The notes below the pieces were generated by a model. It searched no databases and was not told the DNA's origin. It was given only the letters and a program-made list of their open reading frames with translations. A DNA stretch of 38,001 bases, taken from Rhodocyclales bacterium. GTDB lineage: Bacteria > Pseudomonadota > Gammaproteobacteria > Burkholderiales > Rhodocyclaceae. Position 1 is the stretch's first letter. Every line of letters starts with the position of its first letter. This document shows positions 25,383 to 33,308 of the stretch, one piece after another. The stretch lies in NCBI GenBank assembly GCA_026399475.1, contig JAPLQY010000074.1, positions 1 to 38,001 of the forward strand, given 5' to 3'. Position numbers and translations under genes: made by a program.

Positions 25383-27059
25383 ATGAAACGGACGTTACTC
25401 GGAATGTTTGCTGTTTCCGCCATGGCCGGAGCCATGGGCAGTGCCTTCGCGCAGGAAGTTGCGCCGGCGCTGACCGCTGCCGAAAAAGAAACTGCCAAGA
25501 AGATTTACTTCGAGCGTTGCGCGGGTTGCCACGGTGTGCTGCGCAAGGGCGCCACCGGCAAGAACCTCGAGCCGCACTGGACCCGGACCGCCAAGGACGG
25601 CGCCAAGACCGAAGGCGGCACGCTGAAGCTCGGCCAGTCGCGTCTGGAAAAGATCATCGGCTACGGTACCGACGGCGGCATGGTGAACTTCGACGACATC
25701 CTGACCAAGGACGAGATCGCCCTGATGGCCAAGTACATCCAGAACACTCCGGACGTACCGCCCGAGTACAGCTTCAAGGACACCATGGATTCATGGAAGG
25801 TCATCGTGCCGGTCAAGGATCGCCCGACCAAGCAGATGAACAAGTACAACCTGAAGAACATGTTCTCGGTGACCCTGCGCGACACCGGCGAAGTGGCCCT
25901 GATCGACGGCGACACCAAGGATATCCGCAGCATCGTCAAGACCGGCTACGCGGTGCACATCTCGCGCCTGTCGAAGTCTGGCCGCTATGTGTACGTGATC
26001 GGTCGCGACGGCCGTCTGAGCCTGATCGACCTCTGGATGGAGAAACCCGGTGTTGTGGCCGAGCTGAAAATCGGTTTCGATGCCCGCTCGGTGGATACCT
26101 CCAAGTTCAAGGGTTTTGAAGACAAGTACGCGATTGCCGGTTCCTACTGGCCGCCCCAGTACGTGATCATGGATGGCGACACGCTGAAGCCGCTCAAGGT
26201 GGTTTCGACCCGCGGCATGACGGTGGACGGGGAGTATCACCCCGAGCCGCGCGTGGCCTCGATTGTCGCTTCCGAGATCAAGCCCGAGTGGGTGGTGAAC
26301 ATCAAGGAAACCGGCCAGATCCTGCTGGTGGATTACACCGACCTCAAGAACCTGAAGACGACGACCATTCCATCGGCCAAGTTTCTGCATGACGGCGGCT
26401 TTGACGCGTCCAAGCGCTACTTCCTGGTTGCGGCCAACGCCTCGAACAAGATCGCGGCAGTGGATCTCAAACTCGGCAAGCTGGCTGCCCTGGTCGACGT
26501 TGCCAAGATTCCGCACCCGGGTCGCGGCGCCAACTTTACGCATCCGAAGTTCGGTCCGGTCTGGGCCACGGGTCACCTCGGCGCCGATGTTGTGACGCTG
26601 ATCAGCACGCCGTCCGACGACAAGAAGAACGCCAAGTTCAAGGAGTTCAACTGGAAGGTGGTGCAGGAAGTCAAGCACGTGCCGGGCAACCTGTTCGTCA
26701 AGACCCATCCCAAGTCGAAGAACCTGTGGGCCGATTCGCCGCAGAATCCCGACAAGGAACTCGCCGAATCCGTGTCGGTGTGGGACATGGCTGACCTGTC
26801 GAAGCCGAAGAAGATCATCAACGTGGCCAAGGATTCCGGCCTGCCGGTGACCAAGGCGACCCGTCGCGCAGTCCATCCCGAGTACAGCGCGGATGGTGGC
26901 GAAGTGTGGATCTCCTTGTGGGGCGGCAAGACGGACCAGTCGGCCATCGTCGTGTATGACGACAAAACCCTGGAGATGAAGAAGGTGATTACCGATCCGA
27001 AGATGATCACCCCGACCGGCAAGTTCAACGTCTACAACACGCAGCACGACATTTATTGA
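25383..27059 (+). CDS. nirS: cytochrome cd1 nitrite reductase
   Basis: The product is 558 residues from ATG 25383 with AAGGAGAG upstream. It reduces nitrite to nitric oxide in the periplasm. A Sec signal (to AFA-QE, about 23) is followed by a cytochrome c domain with heme motif CAGCH (46-50) and then the eight-bladed heme d1 propeller. NirS marks include YVYVIGRDGRLSLIDLW, RGMTVDGEYHPEPRVA (with a d1-pocket His) and FLHDGGFDASKRYFLVAAN. Length and order match the family. It is preceded by an FNR/DNR box and followed by its redox partners and the heme d1 synthesis genes. Confidence 0.97.
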   Translation: MKRTLLGMFAVSAMAGAMGSAFAQEVAPALTAAEKETAKKIYFERCAGCHGVLRKGATGKNLEPHWTRTAKDGAKTEGGTLKLGQSRLEKIIGYGTDGGMVNFDDILTKDEIALMAKYIQNTPDVPPEYSFKDTMDSWKVIVPVKDRPTKQMNKYNLKNMFSVTLRDTGEVALIDGDTKDIRSIVKTGYAVHISRLSKSGRYVYVIGRDGRLSLIDLWMEKPGVVAELKIGFDARSVDTSKFKGFEDKYAIAGSYWPPQYVIMDGDTLKPLKVVSTRGMTVDGEYHPEPRVASIVASEIKPEWVVNIKETGQILLVDYTDLKNLKTTTIPSAKFLHDGGFDASKRYFLVAANASNKIAAVDLKLGKLAALVDVAKIPHPGRGANFTHPKFGPVWATGHLGADVVTLISTPSDDKKNAKFKEFNWKVVQEVKHVPGNLFVKTHPKSKNLWADSPQNPDKELAESVSVWDMADLSKPKKIINVAKDSGLPVTKATRRAVHPEYSADGGEVWISLWGGKTDQSAIVVYDDKTLEMKKVITDPKMITPTGKFNVYNTQHDIY

Positions 27060-27083
27060 TCTTATAAATTGATCGGCAGCAAG

Positions 27084-27109
27084 GATAAAGGGGCGCAAGC
27101 CCCTTTATC
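27084..27109 (+). terminator. perfect hairpin after nirS
   Basis: GATAAAGGGGC (27084-27094) pairs perfectly with GCCCCTTTATC (27099-27109) around a GCAA tetraloop, 24 bases after nirS. Only a short T stretch lies in the stem, so full termination is uncertain. It may be a processing or stability element that lets nirS be expressed above the downstream genes. Confidence 0.65.
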
Positions 27110-27131
27110 ATGTAGGCCTTAAGAAAACGCA

Positions 27132-27257
27132 GTTTCAGTGAAGGCTAACGCCGGGTCTATCGGCGTTAAGCGTAGTGGCCATAACTAAAACTTCGTTTCA
27201 GTGAAGGCTAACGCCGGGTCTATCGGCGTTAAGCGCAGCGGTCGTAACTAAATTACT
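27132..27257 (+). repeat. tandem 63-bp repeat, each unit with a hairpin
   Basis: Two adjacent copies (27132-27194 and 27195-27257) are identical over their first 41 bases and nearly so to base 57. Each contains TAACGCCG-GGTCTAT-CGGCGTTA, a perfect 8-base stem with a 7-base loop. With the hairpin at 27084, three stem-loops separate nirS from the next gene. Confidence 0.75.
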
Positions 27258-27278
27258 GATGGCATAGGGGATTGCTTC

Positions 27279-27869
27279 ATGGCAGACAACAAACTATCCG
27301 GGTTTCTGGCGGTGATCCGGCGACCGAGCGCAAAGTATTCGCTACTGAGTTTGCTGGTGGTCGGCTTTTTCTCCGGCATCTTTTTCTGGGGCGGTTTCAA
27401 CACCGCCATGGAAGCCACCAATACCCTGGAGTTCTGCATCTCCTGTCATGAGATGCACGACAACGTTTATCAGGAATACAAGAAGACCATTCACTACAGC
27501 AACCGCACCGGCGTACGCGCCGTCTGCTCCGATTGTCATGTGCCCAAGGACTGGACGCACAAGATGATTCGCAAAATCCAGGCAAGCGGCGAGGTCTGGG
27601 GCAAGATCACGGGCAGCATCAGCACCCCCGAAAAGTTCGAGGCCAAGCGCCTGGAACTGGCCGAGCACGAATGGGCGCGGATGAAAGGCAACGATTCGCG
27701 CGAATGCCGCAACTGCCACAGTTTCGATAGTATGGATGCCGAGAAGCAAAAGCTCCGTGGTTCGAAGATGCACAAGATCGGCATTGCCGAGAAGAAGACC
27801 TGCATCGATTGCCACAAGGGTATCGCCCACAAGAAACCCAAGGGTATGAAGGAAGACGAGGACGAGTGA
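27279..27869 (+). CDS. nirT: tetraheme membrane cytochrome c, NirT/NapC family
   Basis: The product is 196 residues. An N-terminal membrane anchor (about 19-42) is followed by four heme motifs: CISCH (53-57), CSDCH (83-87), CRNCH (143-147) and CIDCH (175-179). These quinol dehydrogenases pass electrons from the membrane quinol pool to periplasmic reductases. Its place directly after nirS, as in the nirSTB order known from Pseudomonas stutzeri, favours NirT. NapC is the alternative name by homology, but no nap genes are nearby. The C-terminus is a charged tail (GMKEDEDE). Confidence 0.88.
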   Translation: MADNKLSGFLAVIRRPSAKYSLLSLLVVGFFSGIFFWGGFNTAMEATNTLEFCISCHEMHDNVYQEYKKTIHYSNRTGVRAVCSDCHVPKDWTHKMIRKIQASGEVWGKITGSISTPEKFEAKRLELAEHEWARMKGNDSRECRNCHSFDSMDAEKQKLRGSKMHKIGIAEKKTCIDCHKGIAHKKPKGMKEDEDE

Positions 27870-27924
27870 GTCATCGTCCAGACTGAGTCTTGAATAAATC
27901 GTTATTCGTCGAAAGGAGCATCAA

Positions 27925-28749
27925 ATGAGCAAGTCCATCGTTTCCACAGCTGTTGCCGGCGTTCTGCTCGCCCTCGGTTCCCAGGCGGCTATTGCTGCGC
28001 CCGACTGGAGCAAGGTTCCCAAGCGCGACATCCATGTCTTTCACGCGGGCGTCACGCCGATTGAATGGGCGACCAAGAAGTCAGATCACAGCGGTACGGC
28101 AGGAATGAAAAAGGGTGAAACCTGCGCCGGCTGCCATGAGGAAAAAGGCGCGTTGAATTTCAACTTCAAGCGCCTGGCCGACAAGGAGCTCGAGCCCAAG
28201 GGCGCGCCCAAGACCATGACCTTCCCGGTTGGCTTCCAGGCCGCCTATGACAAGGACAACCTCTATATCCGCCTCAGCTTCAAGGCGCCGAGCGGCGGCG
28301 CCGACAAGGGCGACAAGGACAACGAGGTCAAGGCGACAGTGCTGTTCGCCGACGCCAAGGTACCTCAGGCGTCGCAGTACGGCTGCTGGCAGACATGCCA
28401 CGCGGATGCCCGCAGCATGCCCGGCGCCGACGACAAGAAGACCAAGTATACGAAGGAGGGCGCCTATGAACTGGTGCAGTGGGCCAGCAAGGGCAACAAG
28501 GTCTCGGATGGCAGCGTTACTACGGAACGCAAGATGAGCGGTGGTACGACCGGGGCCAAGGCCGAAGGTGGCAAGAGCGGTGATGGCTACACCATCACGT
28601 TCACCCGCAAGAATCCTGGCGAAGGCAAGGCGGTGCCGTTTGGCGTCGCGATTCACGCCGATAACGCTCATGGCCGGTTCCATCATGTCTCCCTTGGCTA
28701 CACGCTGGGCATCGGCGCCGATGGCGACATAAAGGCCGCCAAGCAGTAA
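27925..28749 (+). CDS. periplasmic c-type cytochrome with ethylbenzene dehydrogenase-like domain
   Basis: The product is 274 residues with a Sec signal (to AIA-AP, about 25). A first heme motif CAGCH lies at 67-71. The rest resembles the heme-binding EB_dh domain (FPVGFQAAYDKDNLYIRLSFKAP, late VPFGVAIHADNAHGRFHHVSLG with candidate axial residues). A second site reads CWQTCH (154-159), a CX3CH rather than CXXCH. It lies between nirT and a cupredoxin gene and probably shuttles electrons to NirS, taking the place of the nirB-type cytochrome of other denitrifiers. The role is inferred from context. Confidence 0.75.
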   Translation: MSKSIVSTAVAGVLLALGSQAAIAAPDWSKVPKRDIHVFHAGVTPIEWATKKSDHSGTAGMKKGETCAGCHEEKGALNFNFKRLADKELEPKGAPKTMTFPVGFQAAYDKDNLYIRLSFKAPSGGADKGDKDNEVKATVLFADAKVPQASQYGCWQTCHADARSMPGADDKKTKYTKEGAYELVQWASKGNKVSDGSVTTERKMSGGTTGAKAEGGKSGDGYTITFTRKNPGEGKAVPFGVAIHADNAHGRFHHVSLGYTLGIGADGDIKAAKQ

Positions 28750-28767
28750 ATCCTGCGCAGCCCGGAG

Positions 28768-29097
28768 ATGTTTACCGGCGGCAAGCTGTTGAGACGAGTG
28801 CCAGCGTTGCTGGCACTCGTTTCTTTTTGTGCCATCGCCGAGCAAACGGTCGAGGTGACGATCCGGGACTATCGTTTTTCTCCACCGGAAGTTCGCATCA
28901 AGGCAGGCGAAACAGTGAAGTGGATCAACCGCGAGAAGCGCACCAGTCACTCGGTGCTGTTCCCCGCCGAAAACGGACTCGAATCAGACCGGCTCTTTCC
29001 GGACGAACATTGGCAGCGTACTTTTATGCAGCCCGGCACCTACAGCTACCGCTGCGGCCCGCATGAGGAAATGAAGGGACTCATCGTTGTCGAGTAG
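28768..29097 (+). CDS. small plastocyanin/azurin-like cupredoxin
   Basis: The product is 109 residues from ATG 28768; the GGAG directly touches the start, so a TTG at 28789 is a possible alternative. A signal peptide (about 7-24) precedes one cupredoxin domain. Type 1 copper ligands are visible: His61 (RTSHSVLF), Cys96, His99 and Met102 (YRCGPHEEMKG). It should carry single electrons in the periplasm. Its end overlaps the nirC start, so it belongs to the nir operon and is a plausible donor to NirS or partner in d1 maturation. Confidence 0.88.
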   Translation: MFTGGKLLRRVPALLALVSFCAIAEQTVEVTIRDYRFSPPEVRIKAGETVKWINREKRTSHSVLFPAENGLESDRLFPDEHWQRTFMQPGTYSYRCGPHEEMKGLIVVE

Positions 29098-29419
29098 GCG
29101 TACATTTCTTCCTGCGCTGCTGATGATCTCGACAACTGGCCTTGTCGCGGCCGCCGCCGCCGAGCCGACTGCGGCGCGCCAGAAGGAACTGATTCATCTG
29201 GTGCGGCAGGACTGCGGTTCCTGTCACGGCATGACCTTGAAAGGCGGACTGGGACCGGCGTTGCTGCCGGCGACGCTCGCCGGCAAGCCGGCGGAGGGAC
29301 TGGTGGCGACGATCATCGGCGGCCGTCCGGGGACGCCGATGCCGCCGTGGCACCGGTTTCTGGCGGAAGATGAAGCACAATGGATTGTCGACAAGTTGAT
29401 GACAGGGTTTCCTGAATGA
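29087..29419 (+). CDS. nirC: cytochrome c55X, NirC
   Basis: The product is 110 residues from TTG 29087, overlapping the cupredoxin stop; AAGGGA lies upstream. A signal peptide (to about AAA-EP) precedes one heme motif CGSCH (43-47), with Met85 (GTPMPPW) the likely sixth ligand. NirC is a small cytochrome of nir operons that can donate electrons to NirS or act in the last step of heme d1 formation. It is coupled to nirF by ATGA. Confidence 0.88.
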   Translation: MSSRRTFLPALLMISTTGLVAAAAAEPTAARQKELIHLVRQDCGSCHGMTLKGGLGPALLPATLAGKPAEGLVATIIGGRPGTPMPPWHRFLAEDEAQWIVDKLMTGFPE

Positions 29420-30591
29420 AACGGATCGTGCAACTGTTTTTGTCTTGCATCCTGGCCGTCCTGCTGAGTGCCTGCGGCGGCATGCCGCTGCGCGGTACGG
29501 GTGATCTCGGCCTGGTAATCGAGCGCGCCAGCGGCCATGTCACGCTGGTGAATACCAGCAGCCGGGAGGCCTATGCCCGCATCGGCGGCCTTGGCGATCT
29601 CTCGCATGCTTCCGTCGTGTATTCGCGTGACGGTCGTTACGCTTTCATCTTCGGCCGCGATGGCGGTCTGACCAAGGTCGATCTGCTCGAAGCCCGTATC
29701 GTCAAGCGCATCATGCAGTCGGGCAATGCCATCGGCGGCTCGATCTCGCAGGACGGCCGCATCGTGGTTGCACAGAACTACACGCCCGGCGGGATCAAGG
29801 CCTTCGACGCCGAAACGCTCGAACTGCTCTCCGAAGTGCCCGCCGAATACGAACCGGGGCGATTCTCCAAGGTAGTCGGCCTGGCCGACGTGCCGGGCAA
29901 CCAGTTCGCCTATGCGCTGTTCGATGGCGGCGAGATATGGGTCAGTGATTTCTCGGATCCGAAGCGGCCCGTAACGAAGCGCTATCCGGCCGGCCTGCAG
30001 CCCTATGACGGGCTGGTGACGCCCGATGGGCGCCACTATCTGGCAGGCCTGTTCGGCGAGGACGGCATTGCCCTGCTCGACTTGTGGCAGCCTGAAAAAG
30101 GCGCGCGCAAGATCCTCGAAAAGTACGGCCGCGGCGAAGAAAAGCTGCCGGTGTTCAAGATGCCGCATCTGCGCGGCTGGTCGGTGGCGGCGGGCCGCGC
30201 CTGGTTACCGGCGATTGGCCGCCACGAAGTGCTGGTGGCGGACGCGACGACCTGGAAGGAAACGGGCAGGGTAGCGGTCAAGGGCCAGCCGGTATTCGTC
30301 ATCGCCAGCCCCGACGGACGCCAGATCTGGGTCAACTTCGCCTTCCCGGACAACGGCTGGGTGCAGGTCATCGACACGCTGACGGGCAAGGTGGTGCAGA
30401 CCCTACAGCCGGGCAAGGCCGTGTTGCACATGGAATTCACGCCGCGCGGCGAGGCGGTGTGGATCTCGGCGCGCGATGACAATCGCGTCGTCATCTACGA
30501 CGCCAGGACCTTCCAGAACCTCGGCAGCTTGGCGGCCGATGCACCGTCGGGCATCTTTTTTACCAGCCGCGCCGCGCGCATCGGATTCTGA
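29416..30591 (+). CDS. nirF: heme d1 biosynthesis protein NirF
   Basis: The product is 391 residues. It begins with a lipoprotein signal (LLSAC, Cys20), so it is anchored at the periplasmic side. The remainder is a propeller related to the d1 domain of NirS (YSRDGRYAFIFGRDGGLTKVDL, QPYDGLVTPDGRHYLAGLFGEDGIALLDLW, FVIASPDGRQIWVNFAFPDN). NirF is needed for heme d1 production, acting late in the pathway. The start overlaps nirC and its stop overlaps the nirDL start by one base. Confidence 0.94.
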   Translation: MKRIVQLFLSCILAVLLSACGGMPLRGTGDLGLVIERASGHVTLVNTSSREAYARIGGLGDLSHASVVYSRDGRYAFIFGRDGGLTKVDLLEARIVKRIMQSGNAIGGSISQDGRIVVAQNYTPGGIKAFDAETLELLSEVPAEYEPGRFSKVVGLADVPGNQFAYALFDGGEIWVSDFSDPKRPVTKRYPAGLQPYDGLVTPDGRHYLAGLFGEDGIALLDLWQPEKGARKILEKYGRGEEKLPVFKMPHLRGWSVAAGRAWLPAIGRHEVLVADATTWKETGRVAVKGQPVFVIASPDGRQIWVNFAFPDNGWVQVIDTLTGKVVQTLQPGKAVLHMEFTPRGEAVWISARDDNRVVIYDARTFQNLGSLAADAPSGIFFTSRAARIGF

Positions 30592-31604
30592 TGATGGACT
30601 CACCCTACTCGCCAACTGAATTTGCCCTGCTCAACGACTGGCAGCGCGATTTCCCCATCACCGCGCAGCCATTCGAGCAACTTGGCGGAAAACTCGGTGC
30701 TGACGAAACGGCGATTCTCGATACGCTGAAGCGCCTTCAGGCGCGCGGCGCCATCAGTCGCGTTGGTGCGGTGTTCGCGCCGCGACGGATGGGCGCCTCG
30801 ACGCTGGCGGCACTTGCCGCCCCCCCGCAGCGGATCGAGGAGATCGCGGCTCAGGTCAGCGCGCGGCCGGAGGTGAATCACAACTATCGGCGCGAGCACC
30901 ATTTCAACCTCTGGTTCGTTGCCACTGCCGGCGATCAGGCTGCGCTCGCGAGTGTGCTGACCGCCATCGAGCGCGAAACCAGCTGCGCCGTGCTCTCATT
31001 TCCGTTGGAGCAGGAATATCACATCGACCTCGGCTTCGATCTCAAGTCGCCGCACAAGCATCACGACCAGCTTCCGAGTGCTCCGGTACGCGAGCCGGAC
31101 GCCGTCGAGAAGGGCCTGATCGCCGCCCTGCAATCCGGCCTTGAACTGACGACACGTCCGTTCCAGCGTCTGGGCGAACGTGTCGGCATGAGCGAGAGCG
31201 AAGTGCTGTCACGGATCGCGGGCTGGCTCGATGAGGGTCTCATCAAACGCTTTGGCGTGGTCGTGCGCCACCATGAGTTGGGCTATCGCGCAAATGCGAT
31301 GGTGGTATTCGATGTGCCGGACGCAGACGTCGACCGAATCGGCCGCAAACTCGCCGCAGAAGCAGGCGTCACGCTGTGTTATCGACGTACCCGCAGTCTG
31401 CCGCACTGGCAGTACAACCTGTATTGCATGGTGCACGGCCGTTCGCGCGAGGAAGTGCAGCCGGTGATCGAGCGCCTGGGTCGGATGGCGGACTTTCCTG
31501 CGCAGGCATTGTTTTCGACGCGTCGCTACAAGCAATGCGGCGCACGCTATTTTGCGGAAACCTCCTTGCCCGGCGAATCGTCGAACGGATCGATCAATGC
31601 GTGA
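30591..31604 (+). CDS. nirDL: siroheme decarboxylase NirDL fusion
   Basis: The product is 337 residues formed of two AsnC/Lrp-like modules (about 1-165 and 185-325). The first carries HNYRREHHFNLWFVA and the second CYRRTRSLPHWQYNLYCMVHG, the motifs of NirD and NirL respectively. Together with NirG and NirH it removes the acetate side chains of siroheme to give didecarboxysiroheme on the heme d1 route. Fused NirDL is known in several denitrifiers. A second ATG lies one codon in. Confidence 0.93.
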   Translation: MMDSPYSPTEFALLNDWQRDFPITAQPFEQLGGKLGADETAILDTLKRLQARGAISRVGAVFAPRRMGASTLAALAAPPQRIEEIAAQVSARPEVNHNYRREHHFNLWFVATAGDQAALASVLTAIERETSCAVLSFPLEQEYHIDLGFDLKSPHKHHDQLPSAPVREPDAVEKGLIAALQSGLELTTRPFQRLGERVGMSESEVLSRIAGWLDEGLIKRFGVVVRHHELGYRANAMVVFDVPDADVDRIGRKLAAEAGVTLCYRRTRSLPHWQYNLYCMVHGRSREEVQPVIERLGRMADFPAQALFSTRRYKQCGARYFAETSLPGESSNGSINA

Positions 31605-32079
31605 AGTAGCGCCAGGCGGGGCGGCCAATGAAGTGCTCGACGAGATCGACAGGCAACTGATCAACGCCCTGCAAGGAGACTTTCCACTGGTAGCCGAGCC
31701 GTATCGCCAGGTTGCGGAATCGCTCGGCTTGGGTGAGGCTGAGGTGCTGCGGCGCCTTGACTCTCTGCTTGAACGCAGGGTGTTGACTCGCTTCGGCCCG
31801 ATGTTCCAGATCGAGCGGGCCGGCGGCGCCTTCGTCCTGGCGGCGATGCGCGTGCCCGAGGCAGAGTTCGAGCGGGTAACGGCGCAGGTCAATGCCTTTC
31901 CCGAAGTGGCGCACAACTATCGTCGCGAGCATGAGTTGAACATGTGGTTTGTTCTCGCCACAGCCGCGCCGCAAGGGATTGCCCAAACCATCGCCGCCAT
32001 CGAGGCCACAACAGGCATGCCGGTGTTCGCCTTCCCGAAAGAGCGCGAATATTTTGTGGAGATGAAGCTGCGTGCCTGA
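31597..32079 (+). CDS. nirG: siroheme decarboxylase subunit NirG
   Basis: The product is 160 residues from ATG 31597, overlapping nirDL by eight bases. It is one AsnC-like module with HTH (LDEIDRQLINALQGDFPLV) and a ligand domain carrying HNYRREHELNMWFVLA. It acts with NirDL and NirH. NirD, L, G and H are paralogues, so the letter is assigned by order (DL-G-H) and by the HNYRRE form of the motif. Confidence 0.85.
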   Translation: MREVAPGGAANEVLDEIDRQLINALQGDFPLVAEPYRQVAESLGLGEAEVLRRLDSLLERRVLTRFGPMFQIERAGGAFVLAAMRVPEAEFERVTAQVNAFPEVAHNYRREHELNMWFVLATAAPQGIAQTIAAIEATTGMPVFAFPKEREYFVEMKLRA

Positions 32080-32560
32080 GGTGAATCTCGACGCAATGGA
32101 CAGGCGCCTGATGGTCGCCACCCAGGCCGGCTTGCCGCGCGTGTCGCGCCCTTACCATGCCATCGCAGAGCAACTGGGCATTGCCGCCGACGAAGTGCTG
32201 CGGCGCTTGCAGCACATGCTTGATTGCGGCGTGATCCGCCGCATCGGCGCCGTGCCCAACCACTATGCCATCGGGTACACGGCGAACGGCATGTCGGTGT
32301 GGGATGTCGATGATTCGCGCATCGACGAGTTGGGGGTGCGAGTCGGCGCCCTGGAATTTGTCACACATTGCTATCGGCGGCCGCGCCGACTGCCGGACTG
32401 GCCCTACAACCTGTTCGCCATGGTGCATAGCCAGAACCGCGATGAGGTCGCCTCCCGCGTGGCTGAAATTGCGGCACTGCTCGGCGATGCCTGCCGGGCG
32501 CACGACATTCTGTACAGCACCGCGATCCTGAAAAAAACCGGCCTGCGCATCGCCGGGTAA
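32072..32560 (+). CDS. nirH: siroheme decarboxylase subunit NirH
   Basis: The product is 162 residues from GTG 32072, overlapping nirG by eight bases. It is another AsnC-like module (MDRRLMVATQAGLPRV; RRIGAVPNHYAIGYTANGM) with the L/H-type motif HCYRRPRRLPDWPYNLFAMVH. It is the last gene of the nir operon in this window and ends eight bases before the convergent cytochrome gene. nirJ and nirE, needed to complete and begin the pathway, must lie elsewhere. Confidence 0.87.
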   Translation: MPEVNLDAMDRRLMVATQAGLPRVSRPYHAIAEQLGIAADEVLRRLQHMLDCGVIRRIGAVPNHYAIGYTANGMSVWDVDDSRIDELGVRVGALEFVTHCYRRPRRLPDWPYNLFAMVHSQNRDEVASRVAEIAALLGDACRAHDILYSTAILKKTGLRIAG

Positions 32561-32568
32561 ATCAGTTC

Positions 32569-33222
32569 CTACTGTTGTTCCTGGATCGAGGTGATATAGG
32601 CGAGGATGTCCTGCATGTCCTCCTCCTTGAGCGCGTTGAGCATGCCGCCGACGTCTTCTTCATCGTGCGGGCGCTCGCCCTTCACGTACTTCTCCATCTG
32701 GCGCTTCAGGTAGCTCGTGTACTGGCCGACCAGCATCGGGAACATGCCGCGTCCCATGCCGGTCTTGCCATGGCAGGTCACGCACTTCTTCTGATAGATC
32801 GCTTCACCGTTGGGCAGGTTGCCCGTAACGCGTGGAATGATCATGACGCGCTCGGTTAGAGTCAGTCTCGTCAGCGCATCGTCGGTGTCCTTGAATACCG
32901 GCCACTTGGTGGGAAGCTCGATTGACGCCAGGTAGGCGGAGACATCCTTGATGTCTTCGTTCGGCAGTTCGCGTTCCTGCGTGTAGGGATACATCGGGAT
33001 ATTCACTCGCGTCCGGGCGCGAAATGCCTTTAGCTGGGACTCGAGGTACTTGACTTGCTGACCCGCAAGACGCGGGTATTCGCCGCGCGAGCCGCCTTGG
33101 CCCAGATCGCTGTGGCAGCCGGCGCAGGTGGCGTTGATCTCCTTGCCCTTCTCGAGATTCTGGGCACCTGCGAAGCCACTGATAGAGAGCGCCAGCAGCG
33201 ACAGCAGAAAACGTATTCTCAT
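32569..33222 (-). CDS. diheme cytochrome c4-like protein
   Basis: The product is 217 residues with a Sec signal (to AGA-QN, about 20) and two cytochrome c domains with heme motifs CAGCH (33-37) and CVTCH (147-151). Likely distal Met ligands lie in MYPYTQ and MFPMLVGQ. Cytochrome c4 proteins carry electrons to terminal oxidases and reductases in the periplasm. It is read against the nir genes and divergently from the regB-like gene, with only 86 bases between, so shared redox control is possible. Confidence 0.87.
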   Translation of the reverse strand: MRIRFLLSLLALSISGFAGAQNLEKGKEINATCAGCHSDLGQGGSRGEYPRLAGQQVKYLESQLKAFRARTRVNIPMYPYTQERELPNEDIKDVSAYLASIELPTKWPVFKDTDDALTRLTLTERVMIIPRVTGNLPNGEAIYQKKCVTCHGKTGMGRGMFPMLVGQYTSYLKRQMEKYVKGERPHDEEDVGGMLNALKEEDMQDILAYITSIQEQQ

Positions 33223-33308
33223 TGCGTCAATCCATGAACAGGGTGGTGCGACGCATTGTCGCAGTCGCGGGGCGCACTTTTCCTTGATCTATACCGGATA
33301 ATCCGTGC

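Noticed and set aside
27053..27076. FNR-like site after nirS
   Set aside because: Two TTGAT half-sites occur but as direct, not inverted, repeats and with wrong spacing.
25791..27098. 435-codon minus-strand frame opposite nirS
   Set aside because: Antisense shadow of nirS with no recognisable domain.
27132..27257. CRISPR array
   Set aside because: Only two adjacent units of 63 bases with hairpins and almost no unique spacer, and no cas genes; a tandem repeat explains it.
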